From: Bacillota bacterium
Lineage (GTDB): Bacteria > Bacillota > Clostridia > Christensenellales > UBA1242
Direction: 5' to 3'
NCBI GenBank assembly: GCA_009784375.1
Contig: WRBV01000001.1
Span: forward strand, 190,324-254,323
Length of the DNA: 64,000 nucleotides
Shown piece by piece: positions 44,982 to 53,666 of this stretch. The notes beneath the pieces were generated by a model. That model worked only from the letters and a program-made list of their open reading frames with translations, was not told where the DNA came from and searched no databases. Every line of letters begins with the position of its first letter. The first letter of the stretch is position 1. Position numbers and translations under genes: made by a program.

Positions 44982-45034
44982 GGTATATATCGAAAAGTAA
45001 AGTCATAAAGAACTTGCCGATAGAATGTATGAAA

Positions 45035-45105
45035 AATCTAGAAGTACTCTAGGTTTATCCTTCCTCGCAATGACGGGGTGGACTGGGTACAGTTCGCAAT
45101 GACGA
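45035..45105. repeat. Dispersed repeat fragment, AATCTAG and CGCAATGACG cores
   Basis: Contains AAATCTAGAAGTACTCTAGG, CCTCGCAATGACGGG and GTTCGCAATGACGA, which resemble degraded copies of the CGTCATTCTGA...AGAATCTAG family found around the ribosomal genes, and share TTCGCAATGACG with 3075-3088. Confidence 0.5.
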
Positions 45106-45160
45106 TAACAAGGGGAGTTTCGTGCTTCTTTCTTAATCGGCTTTACAAAACAGAAATAGT

Positions 45161-45189
45161 TTGACAAAAAGATGCAAATACTTTATTGT
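45161..45189 (+). promoter_or_regulatory. Promoter of the 633-residue envelope protein
   Basis: TTGACA (45161-45166), 17-bp spacer, TATTGT (45184-45189). The expected start near 45196 leaves about 6 nt before ATG 45202. Confidence 0.7.
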
Positions 45190-45201
45190 AGGATTAAGCA
45201 A

Positions 45202-47103
45202 ATGAAACACTTGGGGGTAATAGTTGTTTTTGTGTTAGTGGCGATGGCTTTTGTATTGCCAGCTTTTTCAAGCCCGTATAATCCAACAACAATTTCCGCA
45301 AGCGAACAAGATATAACGAATGAGAATGTGGTATCTAGCCGATTTGAACCATCTAGTCTTGGTGGGATTGAAACCACGGTAATGTTTACTGGAATCCATA
45401 ATTATTTTAGAAGACATGGGCAATTTGCTGGAATATATATTCACAGACCTGCACAAATATTTAACTCGGAAGACGTTTTTATTGGTCATATAAACATAGA
45501 CAGAAATGACATGAATTTCCATCATTTTGAATATTCTACTTTGCGTTTTGTAAATGGAGATTGGGTTCCAACAAACTGGTTTTCTTATAATAGGCATGGT
45601 GATGGTGTAGAATTTTTATTCAGGAAAAATTTACCGGCTGGAAGATATGCAATTCGTGCTTATGCATATGAAAGATATACCAATGACTATGGACAACAAG
45701 CATACAGACAAGCAATGGATATAGATGATCCAGTAGGTGATGGTTATTTTATAGAGCAACCAATTACCGCATTGTATGAAATATTATTTGCCGAAGACTT
45801 GCACTATATAATAGGAAGAGACAGCTCGGGAAATAATATCTATAATGCAAGACAAAATGGTCTTAATAGAACAATTCATGTAGATGTTGCGGCAAATCAA
45901 GGGGCTATGAATAAACATCTTGCACCATCTAGAATTGTTGATGGTTTTTCAATGGGTAATATTTATCGAAATGCTGTTGTTACTCCAAATAATATGGAGG
46001 TTGTGGTTAGACGGGGCGGAGTTTCAACCGATTTAATTACTGTTACAAGATCACAAAATGGATTTAATATACACTTGCCGTCATCACTTCCGACTGGACA
46101 TTTTGTTGTTGAATTTTCGCATGAAGCAAGTGAACATGTTTTTGGAACTTTTGTGATTGATAATTCAGTTGTCTTTTCGGCGGGCTCGGATTTGTCTGGT
46201 GCTGCTACTGCTATGTTTGTGATTGGAACCATTTTGGCGGTGTTGGCAATTGCATTGTTTGTTACTCCGAAGTTAATGATTGCAGCACAAGACAGAAAAT
46301 ACGCTGCACTTCAAAACCAAAGATATATGACCGAAGGTGATGGTGCGGTTGACGACCAAGCATACAAGGCTCAGACTGCAAACGATTCGTTAAAACGTTC
46401 ACGAGAACGTGCTGGTGCTGGCGCATCGAAATCGAAATCTTTCCTCGAGACTATGAAAGAAAACCGTGCCAAGCGTGAGATTGCACGAGAACATGGTTTA
46501 ACTATGGAAGAATTCCGTGACATTGAAAAAGCACAAAAGAAAAATGAAGAAGCAAAGGTCACAGGTCTTCAAGGTTTCCGTCAAGCAATGGAAGAACATA
46601 CAGGAAGACCAGTTGTAATAGAAGAGGACAAGCCAAAAGGAACGCTTGTGCAAGATACAAGTGAAGTTGAACTTCTTGATTCTATTGCACACAAATCTAT
46701 GATTACCGACGAGAATCTTTCACAAAATGCGGTTCAACCAAATATAGCAGCACAGGGCAGTATTCTTTCAAATATTCGAACAATGTCGGGTGATGCGCAT
46801 TATACAAAGCGTGAAGAAATATCTACAAGTGTGCCAGAACAAAATCCAACAATTCAACCGTTGCAAGATACGCCTCTTCAACAGGCTGAATCAACAACGG
46901 TACAACAACCAAATATACAGAATGCACCAACACAACAGACACCGATACAAGCACAACCAAACCAAAATGAACAAGTGCAACAGGTTTCAAATCCACAGCC
47001 TGTGCAAAATATCGAGCCACCAAAACCAACCGAAGACGATAAACCAACACCACCAGCTGGAGGTGGGGGCATTTTATCAAGGCTTGGTAAACTTGGGGAA
47101 TAG
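45202..47103 (+). CDS. Secreted single-pass membrane protein with Gln/Pro-rich cytoplasmic tail
   Basis: A 633-residue protein not recognised. It has a signal peptide (residues 1-26, cleavage near FSS), a beta-rich outer domain to about 325, one membrane segment (FVIGTILAVLAIALFVT, near 342-358), then a charged, coiled-coil-like region (about 365-490) and a low-complexity tail rich in Gln, Pro, Asn and Thr, ending PAGGGGILSRLGKLGE. The tail would be cytoplasmic. The start is ATG 45202: the ATG at 45172 lies inside the promoter. The layout resembles an envelope receptor or scaffold; function unknown. Confidence 0.68.
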   Translation: MKHLGVIVVFVLVAMAFVLPAFSSPYNPTTISASEQDITNENVVSSRFEPSSLGGIETTVMFTGIHNYFRRHGQFAGIYIHRPAQIFNSEDVFIGHINIDRNDMNFHHFEYSTLRFVNGDWVPTNWFSYNRHGDGVEFLFRKNLPAGRYAIRAYAYERYTNDYGQQAYRQAMDIDDPVGDGYFIEQPITALYEILFAEDLHYIIGRDSSGNNIYNARQNGLNRTIHVDVAANQGAMNKHLAPSRIVDGFSMGNIYRNAVVTPNNMEVVVRRGGVSTDLITVTRSQNGFNIHLPSSLPTGHFVVEFSHEASEHVFGTFVIDNSVVFSAGSDLSGAATAMFVIGTILAVLAIALFVTPKLMIAAQDRKYAALQNQRYMTEGDGAVDDQAYKAQTANDSLKRSRERAGAGASKSKSFLETMKENRAKREIAREHGLTMEEFRDIEKAQKKNEEAKVTGLQGFRQAMEEHTGRPVVIEEDKPKGTLVQDTSEVELLDSIAHKSMITDENLSQNAVQPNIAAQGSILSNIRTMSGDAHYTKREEISTSVPEQNPTIQPLQDTPLQQAESTTVQQPNIQNAPTQQTPIQAQPNQNEQVQQVSNPQPVQNIEPPKPTEDDKPTPPAGGGGILSRLGKLGE

Positions 47104-47136
47104 TATCTTTAATATAGTAATTTTTAAAATTGGGTA

Positions 47137-47165
47137 TTGACAAAATCTTCAATATATTCTATAGT
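47137..47165 (+). promoter_or_regulatory. Promoter adjoining the second LysR start
   Basis: TTGACA (47137-47142), 17-bp spacer, TATAGT (47160-47165), then 7 nt to ATG 47173. Confidence 0.8.
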
Positions 47166-47172
47166 AGGTATT

Positions 47173-48048
47173 ATGATAACAAGTAACGTAAACTTTAATT
47201 TGTACAAATCGTTCGTAGCGGTCTATGACAACAAGAACATTTCAAAGGCGGCTGCATCCCTTCAAATCACGCAACCAACCGTGACCTATAATATAAAGGA
47301 ATTGGAACGCCAACTTGGCGTGAAATTATTCCACACACATCCACGTGGGGTAGAATCAACAAAGGATGCACATGAATTGTACAAGTTCGTGTCATCTGGG
47401 ATTATGTCTATCGTAAATGGTGAATGTGCAATCAAGGAATTCACAGAAGAAACAACTGCGGTGCTTCGATTGTCGGTGGCAAGCGGTCCTGCACAATCAT
47501 TTGTCGCAAACGCAATCGCAAACTTTTCAAAAAAGTTTCCAAAGGTTACATTCAAAGTTACAGATGCACGTGTTGAAGACGCAATGATGAAGCTTGGACA
47601 ATATAACCTTGACCTTGTAATTGGATTTTGTCCAACCGAGAATACAAGTCTTGGTGCAATCAATCTAAAAGAATTCAAAAAAATTGCAATCGCGGGTAAC
47701 GGGTTTGCAAAAGAATTTAAATTGGACGGTACAATCAATAAAAACCAAATCCAATCATTGCCACTTGTAACATTCTCATCGCTTTGCAAATGTCTTAATA
47801 TAGAGACAAAGGCAAGTTACACAGTTGTGAACTATGGTATGATGAAATCACTTGTTCGCGAAAATGTTGGTCTTGGAATAATCCTTAGCACCGATCTCGA
47901 GGCCGAAGATGGCATTGTTGTATTCGAAACCGAATTTGAAAATCCAACACTAAAGGCAACGTACAACAAAGAATCACTTACAAAGCCTGCACGTGCATTT
48001 ATCGAAGAACTCTGCAAAGTATTCGCAGTCGAGAGCGGGTTGAACTAA
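47173..48048 (+). CDS. LysR family transcriptional regulator (second copy)
   Basis: A 291-residue LysR regulator, paralogous to the one at 634-1518. The helix-turn-helix (SKAAASLQITQPTVTYNI, residues about 25-42) is followed by KELERQLGVKLF and a periplasmic-binding-fold effector domain. Target and ligand are unknown. The TTG at 47137 is the first base of the promoter, so the start is ATG 47173; the transcription start predicted from TTGACA-N17-TATAGT falls at the ATG. It stands alone between two unrelated genes. Confidence 0.92.
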   Translation: MITSNVNFNLYKSFVAVYDNKNISKAAASLQITQPTVTYNIKELERQLGVKLFHTHPRGVESTKDAHELYKFVSSGIMSIVNGECAIKEFTEETTAVLRLSVASGPAQSFVANAIANFSKKFPKVTFKVTDARVEDAMMKLGQYNLDLVIGFCPTENTSLGAINLKEFKKIAIAGNGFAKEFKLDGTINKNQIQSLPLVTFSSLCKCLNIETKASYTVVNYGMMKSLVRENVGLGIILSTDLEAEDGIVVFETEFENPTLKATYNKESLTKPARAFIEELCKVFAVESGLN

Positions 48049-48056
48049 TAAAAAAA

Positions 48057-48080
48057 CAACCCTTGCAAGCGCGGGGGTTG
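48057..48080 (+). terminator. Weak terminator after the LysR gene
   Basis: CAACCC (48057-48062) pairs with GGGTTG (48075-48080), followed by ATTTATTT. Confidence 0.5.
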
Positions 48081-48100
48081 ATTTATTTAAAAAGGATAAA

Positions 48101-48367
48101 ATGATGGTAGAACAAGCACATAGATTTTCAAAACAATCATATGAGCAAGCGGGATGTGAACAATTCAAGTTGCGCGGCGAAATTCACGAACACGCAAACA
48201 AAATAAATATCATGTTCGATTATTGGTATAACAATGATAAAAGACAAGACACGATGGGAGAGTACAGGAATTTGAATCATGATGACCAACAAACCAAGTT
48301 AAAAAGATTTTTTGATACTGCTGGGCAATACTCTATGGAAGAAATAGAAAGAATGCACCCTCGGTAA
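48101..48367 (+). CDS. Small unknown protein (88 residues)
   Basis: An 88-residue hydrophilic protein without recognisable domains, rich in His, Glu, Gln and aromatic residues, predicted mainly helical. An AAAAAGGA is 4-5 nt before the ATG, so it is likely translated. Its last codons form the left arm of its own terminator hairpin, which supports a real, stand-alone gene. It shows an acidic/basic helix pattern; possibly a regulatory or stress protein, but that is a guess. Confidence 0.6.
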   Translation: MMVEQAHRFSKQSYEQAGCEQFKLRGEIHEHANKINIMFDYWYNNDKRQDTMGEYRNLNHDDQQTKLKRFFDTAGQYSMEEIERMHPR

Positions 48368-48385
48368 TGCGAGGGTGTTTTTTTT
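48356..48385 (+). terminator. Terminator overlapping the stop codon of the small gene
   Basis: CACCCTCG (48356-48363) pairs with CGAGGGTG (48370-48377), followed by eight T. The TAA stop is in the loop. Confidence 0.9.
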
Positions 48386-48406
48386 GGGGGGCGACCCCAC
48401 CCCATG

Positions 48407-48617
48407 TACGTCATTCTGAACAACTGAATGTAACGAGGGCGTGAAGAATCTAGGCGAAGCCGCATTATATTAAGCCTAATAAGTCGAGATTGTGTCTGGC
48501 AAAACTTATTGCGGCTTTGCTAGATTCTGGTTGACTTTGTCAACGCGCATTATGGAAAGAGATGTACTGTTCGCTTCGCGAACGGGCGACCGTCGCTTTG
48601 CTCCTCAGAATGACGTA
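48407..48617. repeat. 211-bp palindromic (MITE-like) repeat with inverted ends
   Basis: TACGTCATTCTGA (48407-48419) is perfectly inverted as TCAGAATGACGTA (48605-48617). A second pair, AGAATCTAGGCGAAGCCGCA (48445-48464) and TGCGGCTTTGCTAGATTCT (48510-48528), is nearly perfect. Internal hairpins GTTGAC-TTT-GTCAAC and GTTCGC-TTC-GCGAAC follow. The outermost TA is shared by both ends, as expected for insertion at a TA target. Most of the 415-bp gap between the 88-residue gene and rpsJ consists of this element; no open frame of interest is inside. Confidence 0.75.
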
Positions 48618-48671
48618 TTCTCGTATATCTCTTTATGATGAAACTTTATAAAGAAAATTTATAAAAAGGGG

Positions 48672-48700
48672 TTGACAATGATGTGGGTATAAGATAAACT
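48672..48700 (+). promoter_or_regulatory. Promoter of the S10-spc ribosomal operon
   Basis: TTGACA (48672-48677), 17-bp spacer, TAAACT (48695-48700). The leader of about 75 nt has a weak hairpin AAGAG/CTCTT (48705-48720) with a T-run. Confidence 0.75.
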
Positions 48701-48782
48701 ACCCAAGAGTGTCTGCTCTTTTTTCTTTTAAGGATTTAAAAAGAAACACACGGGGCAGTTGAAGACACAAATGGGAGAAGGT

Positions 48783-49088
48783 ATGAAATCAAACATTCGC
48801 GTAAAATTATCAGGTTACGACCACGGATTGGTCGAGGCTGCGCTTCAACGTATTGTTGACGTTGCGGTAAAGTTTTCTGCGAGCGTAAGTGGTCCTGTGC
48901 CTCTTCCAACCGAGCGTGAAATTATCACGGTTATCAGAAGTCCTCACAAATACAAGGACAGCCGTGAACAATTTGAAAAGCGTACTCACAAGCGTTTGGT
49001 TGATATTTACAACCCAAACCAAAAACTTGTCGAGGCGTTGACCAAATTGGAAATGCCAGCTGGTGTTGAAATCAAAATCAAATTATAA
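48783..49088 (+). CDS. rpsJ: 30S ribosomal protein S10
   Basis: A 101-residue S10, the standard length, binding 16S rRNA at the subunit head and also a NusB partner in antitermination. VKLSGYDHGLVEAA and the loop SGPVPLPTE are diagnostic. The start is ATG 48783 with GGGAGAAGGT upstream; the ATG at 48759 adds eight atypical residues. It opens the operon about 75 nt after the promoter start. Confidence 0.97.
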   Translation: MKSNIRVKLSGYDHGLVEAALQRIVDVAVKFSASVSGPVPLPTEREIITVIRSPHKYKDSREQFEKRTHKRLVDIYNPNQKLVEALTKLEMPAGVEIKIKL

Positions 49089-49140
49089 TACGTCATTCTG
49101 AGTGAGCCTAGCGAGCGAAGAATCTAGGCGAAGCCGCAAT
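49089..49140. repeat. Operon repeat copy between rpsJ and rplC
   Basis: CGTCATTCTGAGTGAGC...GAAGAATCTAGGCGAAGCCGCAAT (in parts): identical in type to the left half of the 48407 element. It begins one base after the rpsJ stop. Confidence 0.85.
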
Positions 49141-49187
49141 AAACTTATCCAAAACAATAGAGCATAAAAATCAAGGAGCGAAGGACT

Positions 49188-49847
49188 ATGAAAGGAATCT
49201 TAGGTATTAAAAGAGGAATGACCCAAATCTTTGGCGACAAGGGTGTTGTTATTCCTGTGACTGTGGTCGAGGCAGGTCCTTGTTTTGTTGTTCAGGTTAA
49301 AACAATGGAAATCGACGGTTACGAGGCAATCGTTGTTGGTTTCATGGACAAGAGAAAAAACCTTGTTAACAAACCAGACGCAGGTCAATTTAAAAAGGCA
49401 AACGTAACGCCAAAGCGTTATCTTAAAGAATTCCGTGTGCAACCAGGTCACGAGTACAAGGTTGGCGACGAATTCAAATGTGATGTCTTTGCGGTGGGTG
49501 ACATTGTTGACGTTTCTGCAAAAACAAAAGGACATGGATTTACTGGTGTCATCAAAAGATGGAACCAAGCACGTGTTGGTCCGATGTCTCACGGTACTGG
49601 ACCTGTTCACCGTCATGTTGGATCTATGGGTGCGAACTCTTGCCCAAGTCGAGTATTTAAAAACAAGAAAATGGCTGGTCAATATGGTAACGAAAATGTA
49701 ACAATCCAAAACCTTGAAATCGTAAAGGTTGACACCGACAAAAATGTTATTTTGGTTAAAGGTGGAATACCTGGAGCAGATGGCGCGATGGTAGTTGTAA
49801 AAGAAGCGGTAAAAAAACTTGCAAAAGAGAATCAGAAAAAGGTGTAG
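49188..49847 (+). CDS. rplC: 50S ribosomal protein L3
   Basis: A 219-residue L3 near the peptidyl transferase centre, an early assembly protein. [15 protein letters not shown] opens it, and [25 protein letters not shown] (read in parts near residues 124-148) carries the loop that includes the glutamine site for methylation. AAGGAGCGAAGGACT precedes the ATG. The final Lys-rich tail is slightly longer than usual. Confidence 0.97.
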   Translation: MKGILGIKRGMTQIFGDKGVVIPVTVVEAGPCFVVQVKTMEIDGYEAIVVGFMDKRKNLVNKPDAGQFKKANVTPKRYLKEFRVQPGHEYKVGDEFKCDVFAVGDIVDVSAKTKGHGFTGVIKRWNQARVGPMSHGTGPVHRHVGSMGANSCPSRVFKNKKMAGQYGNENVTIQNLEIVKVDTDKNVILVKGGIPGADGAMVVVKEAVKKLAKENQKKV

Positions 49848-49856
49848 TGAGCATAG

Positions 49857-49936
49857 CGAACGAAATCCCGAGCGAAGTGAAACGAAATCGAGGGACCTAG
49901 CGACAACGAGCAAAGCGAAGTTGGAAGCGTTATATA
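49857..49936. repeat. Operon repeat copy between rplC and rplD
   Basis: Divergent copy: ATCCCGAGCGAAGTGAAACG, AATCGAGGGACCTAGC, then GAGCAAAGCGAAGTTGGAAG. It fills the gap between the stop and the Shine-Dalgarno. Confidence 0.7.
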
Positions 49937-49967
49937 TAAAGAAGCGTGTACAAAGATAGGAGAGACT

Positions 49968-50594
49968 ATGGAAATTAAAGTAATTGATCAAAAAGGAAAG
50001 GCTGCGGGTACGGTAACCGTATCACCAAGCGTTTTTGGTGCCGAGGTTAATATTGGGCTTATTCACGAGGTTGCTATTGCCCAGCAAAACAACCAAAGAC
50101 AAGGTTCGAAGTCAACTTTAACAAGAAGTGAAGTTCGCGGACATTCGGCAAAGCCTTACCGTCAAAAAGGTACAGGTCGTGCACGTCAAGGTTCGACAAA
50201 GGGTCCTCACCAAATCGGTGGTGGAGTCGCATTTGCACCAAAGCCAAGAGACTTTACAACAAAGATTAACAAGAAAAAGAAGTCTGCTGCATTTGTAAGT
50301 GCACTAAGCGGAAAGCTTGCGGACGAGGAGTTAATCGTTCTTAAAGATGTAAAACTTGCCGAAGTGAAAACAAAAACCGTTGTTTCTATATTAGAAAACT
50401 TGAAGCTTGACCAAAAACGTGTGTTATTTGTAACAAACGGGAAAGACGATGACTTCCTTCGTGGTGCAAACAACATCGAAAAGGTAGAAGTGACAACGGC
50501 TGATCAATTATGTGTACTTGACGTTGTGAATAACAAGTTCGTTGTAGTAACTGCTGAGGCAATCAAAGTAATAGACGGGAGGTACGCATCATGA
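49968..50594 (+). CDS. rplD: 50S ribosomal protein L4
   Basis: A 208-residue L4, an exit-tunnel protein that also represses its own operon in enteric bacteria. [23 protein letters not shown] (near residues 50-72) is the tunnel loop that bears macrolide-resistance mutations, here without obvious change. AGGAGAGACT precedes the ATG. It overlaps rplW by 4 bp (ATGA). Confidence 0.97.
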   Translation: MEIKVIDQKGKAAGTVTVSPSVFGAEVNIGLIHEVAIAQQNNQRQGSKSTLTRSEVRGHSAKPYRQKGTGRARQGSTKGPHQIGGGVAFAPKPRDFTTKINKKKKSAAFVSALSGKLADEELIVLKDVKLAEVKTKTVVSILENLKLDQKRVLFVTNGKDDDFLRGANNIEKVEVTTADQLCVLDVVNNKFVVVTAEAIKVIDGRYAS

Positions 50595-50881
50595 ACGTTT
50601 ACGACATTATAATCAAACCAGTCTTGAGTGAAAAAAGCTTTGCTGGGATTAATTCAAAGAACTATACATTCAAAGTTCACAAGGACGCAACAAAGCCACA
50701 AGTTAAAAAAGCGGTTGAAGAAATCTTCAAGGTAAAAGTTGAAAAAGTAAATATCGCAAATTACAAAGGCAAGCCAAAGCGTCAAGGTCGTCACGAAGGA
50801 AAACAAAGTGACTGGAAAAAAGCCTATGTATGGCTTACAAAAGAATCCAAGGCAATCGAATTCTTTGAGGGGCTTCAATAA
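50591..50881 (+). CDS. rplW: 50S ribosomal protein L23
   Basis: A 96-residue L23, standard length. It sits at the tunnel exit and docks trigger factor and [11 protein letters not shown] and [22 protein letters not shown] are typical. Coupled to rplD by the 4-bp overlap. Confidence 0.97.
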   Translation: MNVYDIIIKPVLSEKSFAGINSKNYTFKVHKDATKPQVKKAVEEIFKVKVEKVNIANYKGKPKRQGRHEGKQSDWKKAYVWLTKESKAIEFFEGLQ

Positions 50882-50895
50882 GGGATAACCTCATC

Positions 50896-50967
50896 ACGTC
50901 ATTCAGAACGAGGCAAAGCCGAGTGAAGAATCTAGCAAGTGCGAGCATGGCGAGCACGAAGCGGTAT
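50896..50967. repeat. Operon repeat copy between rplW and rplB
   Basis: CGTCATTCAGAACGAGGCAA, then GTGAAGAATCTAGCAAG, and the 3' end GCACGAAGCGGTAT, one base before AGGAG of rplB. Confidence 0.85.
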
Positions 50968-50978
50968 TAGGAGAAATT

Positions 50979-51815
50979 ATGGGAATAAAACGGTTTAATC
51001 CAACATCACCAGGTACAAGACATAAAACTATGTCTACTTTTGAAGAGATTACCGACAAGAAAAAGGCACCCGAAAAAAGCCTTCTTGCACCAAAACATAA
51101 AACAGGTGGAAGAAACTTCCAAGGGAAAATCACTACACGTCACATCGGTGGTGGTCACAAACAAAAATACAGAATCATCGATTTTAAAAGAAACAAGACA
51201 AATGTTCCAGCAAACGTAGCGGCAATCGAATACGACCCAAACCGTACAGCAAATATTGCATTGCTTCATTACGTTGATGGTGCAAAGGCATATATACTAG
51301 CACCTCTTGGATTATCAAAGGGTGACAGAGTCATATCTGGTCCTGCGGTTGAAGTCAAGGTTGGAAATGCTATGCCACTTGCATCTATGCCAATTGGTTC
51401 TACTGTTCATAATATCGAGATGCAACCAGGTAAAGGTGGGCAAATTGCGCGAAGTGCTGGGAACTATGCATTATTGCAAGGTCGAAGCGAGGGTTATGCA
51501 ATCCTTAAGATGCCTTCTGGTGAAATGCGTCGTGTTCCAGAAAAATGTTACGCAACAATCGGTCGTGTCGGAAACGTTGACCACGAATTGATTTCTATCG
51601 GTAAGGCTGGGCGTAAACGTCACATGGGTGTGAAACCAACTGTCCGAGGGGTTGTGATGAACCCATGCGATCACCCACACGGTGGTGGTGAAGGTAAATC
51701 TCCAGTAGGTATGCCAGCACCAGTAAGCCCATGGGGCAAGCCAGCACTCGGAAAGAAAACACGTTCCCAGAAAAAGCCAAGTAATAAATTCATTATTAAG
51801 AGGAGAACGAAATAA
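50979..51815 (+). CDS. rplB: 50S ribosomal protein L2
   Basis: A 278-residue L2, needed for subunit joining and peptide-bond formation. The C-terminal [17 protein letters not shown] contains the essential conserved His; [13 protein letters not shown] opens it. Standard length. AGGAGAAATT precedes the ATG. Its TAA overlaps the rpsS ATG by one base (TAATG). Confidence 0.98.
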   Translation: MGIKRFNPTSPGTRHKTMSTFEEITDKKKAPEKSLLAPKHKTGGRNFQGKITTRHIGGGHKQKYRIIDFKRNKTNVPANVAAIEYDPNRTANIALLHYVDGAKAYILAPLGLSKGDRVISGPAVEVKVGNAMPLASMPIGSTVHNIEMQPGKGGQIARSAGNYALLQGRSEGYAILKMPSGEMRRVPEKCYATIGRVGNVDHELISIGKAGRKRHMGVKPTVRGVVMNPCDHPHGGGEGKSPVGMPAPVSPWGKPALGKKTRSQKKPSNKFIIKRRTK

Positions 51816-52105
51816 TGAGTAGAAGTACAAAAAAGGGTCCATACGTCCATGCCAAATTGGAACAACGTATCGAGGCTATGAACGAAAAGAACGAAAAAAA
51901 GCCACTTAAAACATGGTCACGTTCATCAACAATTTTACCATCATTCGTTGGTCACACAATCAACGTACATAACGGTAAAAAGCACATCCCAGTTTACGTA
52001 AAAAGTGAAATGGTTGGGCACAAGCTTGGTGAATTCTCGCCAACAAGAACCTTCCCAGGTCACGGTGGTGTAAAGGCAATCAAAGCAAAAGGCAAGAAGG
52101 GGTGA
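51815..52105 (+). CDS. rpsS: 30S ribosomal protein S19
   Basis: A 96-residue S19 in the 30S head near the A-site t[16 protein letters not shown] and [17 protein letters not shown] (here [11 protein letters not shown]) segments and [13 protein letters not shown] are diagnostic. The start shares a base with the rplB stop. Confidence 0.97.
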   Translation: MSRSTKKGPYVHAKLEQRIEAMNEKNEKKPLKTWSRSSTILPSFVGHTINVHNGKKHIPVYVKSEMVGHKLGEFSPTRTFPGHGGVKAIKAKGKKG

Positions 52106-52191
52106 CCCCTTCACCCAATGCGTAATATCTTGGGTATTGCAATAATGGGAATCGCTCGGTGAGATGAGTGATAACAAAACAAGGAGATACT

Positions 52192-52800
52192 ATGGCAACA
52201 AATCAAAGAGAAAAAGCATTGCGTAACGAGCAAACAAGGGACAAGCGCCCGTATGCCGTCGCACGCTATATTCGTATATCACCATCAAAAGTACAAATCG
52301 TACTTGATTTGGTGCGTGGTAAAAAATACGAGGATGCGGTTGCAATCTTAAGCACAACCAATAAATCCGCATGTGATCCTATTTTGAAACTTGTGAACTC
52401 GGCTGCTGCTAATGCCGAGAATAACTTGAACATGCCAAAGGACAACCTTTACATAGCCGAGTGTTATGCAATGCCAGGTCCAATTCTTAAAAGAATGATG
52501 CCACGTGCAAAAGGACGTGGGGATAGAATTCTTAAGAGAACCTCTCACATAAAAATAATCCTTGATGAAAAAGAAGTCCAGATGCCTGTTAAGAAAACAA
52601 CAAAAGCAACTCCGAAGACCGAAACTAAAAAAGCGGAGGGCGGAGAAGTGAAAGAAGTAAAGAAGCCAGCGGCAAAAACTGCGACAGCAAAAAAGCCAGC
52701 GGTAAAGATAGATAGCACGGCGGAAAAGCCACTTGCAAAGGAACCAGCAAAAAAACCTGTGGGGACAAAAAAAGTTGAAACAAAAAAGGAAGGGAAGTAA
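52192..52800 (+). CDS. rplV: 50S ribosomal protein L22 with long C-terminal tail
   Basis: A 202-residue L22, whereas family members have about 110-115 residues. The core (residues about 15-125) is normal: AVARYIRISPSKVQIVLDLVRGKK and a tunnel beta-hairpin ending with RAKGRGDRILKRTSHI. From about 130 a tail of 70 residues is almost wholly Lys, Ala, Pro, Thr and Glu (KKPAAKTATAKKPAVK). The start is ATG 52192 with AAGGAGATACT upstream. It overlaps rpsC by one base. The 86-bp gap to rpsS holds an odd hairpin-like stretch, not the operon repeat. Confidence 0.95.
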   Translation: MATNQREKALRNEQTRDKRPYAVARYIRISPSKVQIVLDLVRGKKYEDAVAILSTTNKSACDPILKLVNSAAANAENNLNMPKDNLYIAECYAMPGPILKRMMPRAKGRGDRILKRTSHIKIILDEKEVQMPVKKTTKATPKTETKKAEGGEVKEVKKPAAKTATAKKPAVKIDSTAEKPLAKEPAKKPVGTKKVETKKEGK

Positions 52801-53660
52801 TGGGACAAAAAGTTAATCCACACGGCTTCAGAGTTGGTGTCAACAAAGATTGGTCTTCAACATGGGTAGCACCAAAAGGCGAGATGGCAAGTCTTATAAA
52901 AGAAGACAGCGACATCCGTAAACACATTATGAACAATTACTCTAACAAGGCTGGACTTAATAACTGTTCAATATCAAAGGTAACAATCGAGCGTACACAT
53001 GCACGCGTTGCCGTGAACATCTACACAGGTCGCCCAGGAGTATTGATTGGTCAAAAAGGTGCAGGAATTGACAAACTAAAGGGCGAAATCCAAAAAATTG
53101 TCGGAACAAAGCAACTTGACATCAATATCCGCGAAGTTAAAAACATCGACGCAGACGCAACATTGGTGGCACAATCAATCGCAACCCAGTTGGAAAAACG
53201 TGTTGCTTGGAGACGTGCTATGAAAATGGCAATGCAAAAAGCAATGAAGAGCGGTGTAAAGGGTATTAAAGTTATGGTTGGTGGTCGTCTTGACGGTGCG
53301 GACATCGCACGAAGCGAACATTACCAAACAGGAATCCTTCCATTACATACACTTCGAAGTGATATCGAGTACGGATTTGCAGAGGCAAAAACAACATTCG
53401 GTATAATCGGTGTAAAATGTTGGATTTGCCACGGAGAAATCAAAGGCAAAACAAAGAGAACGGGTGAAGTCGTCCGTGCATCAAGAACAGAACGTACAGA
53501 CAGAAAACCAGCATTCGGGGACAAAAAACCATTTGGGAACCGTCCACAAAGACCGTTTGACCCAAATCGTCCACGTCCACCATTCGATCCAAACAGACCA
53601 AGACCACAAGGTCCGCGTCCACAAGGCGACAGAGCGCCAAGACCAGCACCACAGGGTTAA
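52800..53660 (+). CDS. rpsC: 30S ribosomal protein S3 with Pro/Arg-rich tail
   Basis: A 286-residue S3; usual length is about 215-230. The KH domain (IGQKGAGIDKLKGEIQKI) and the C-terminal domain (GIKVMVGGRLDGADIARSE) are normal. S3 lines the mRNA entry and has helicase activity. From about residue 222 a tail of some 60 residues is rich in Arg, Pro, Asp and Gly, with repeated RPFDPNRPRPPFDPNRPRP. The start shares a base with the rplV stop. Confidence 0.96.
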   Translation: MGQKVNPHGFRVGVNKDWSSTWVAPKGEMASLIKEDSDIRKHIMNNYSNKAGLNNCSISKVTIERTHARVAVNIYTGRPGVLIGQKGAGIDKLKGEIQKIVGTKQLDINIREVKNIDADATLVAQSIATQLEKRVAWRRAMKMAMQKAMKSGVKGIKVMVGGRLDGADIARSEHYQTGILPLHTLRSDIEYGFAEAKTTFGIIGVKCWICHGEIKGKTKRTGEVVRASRTERTDRKPAFGDKKPFGNRPQRPFDPNRPRPPFDPNRPRPQGPRPQGDRAPRPAPQG

Positions 53661-53666
53661 TAAATT

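Noticed and set aside
52105..52191. Operon repeat copy between rpsS and rplV
   Set aside because: The 86-bp spacer has neither the CGTCATTCTGA nor the GAAGCGGTA end.
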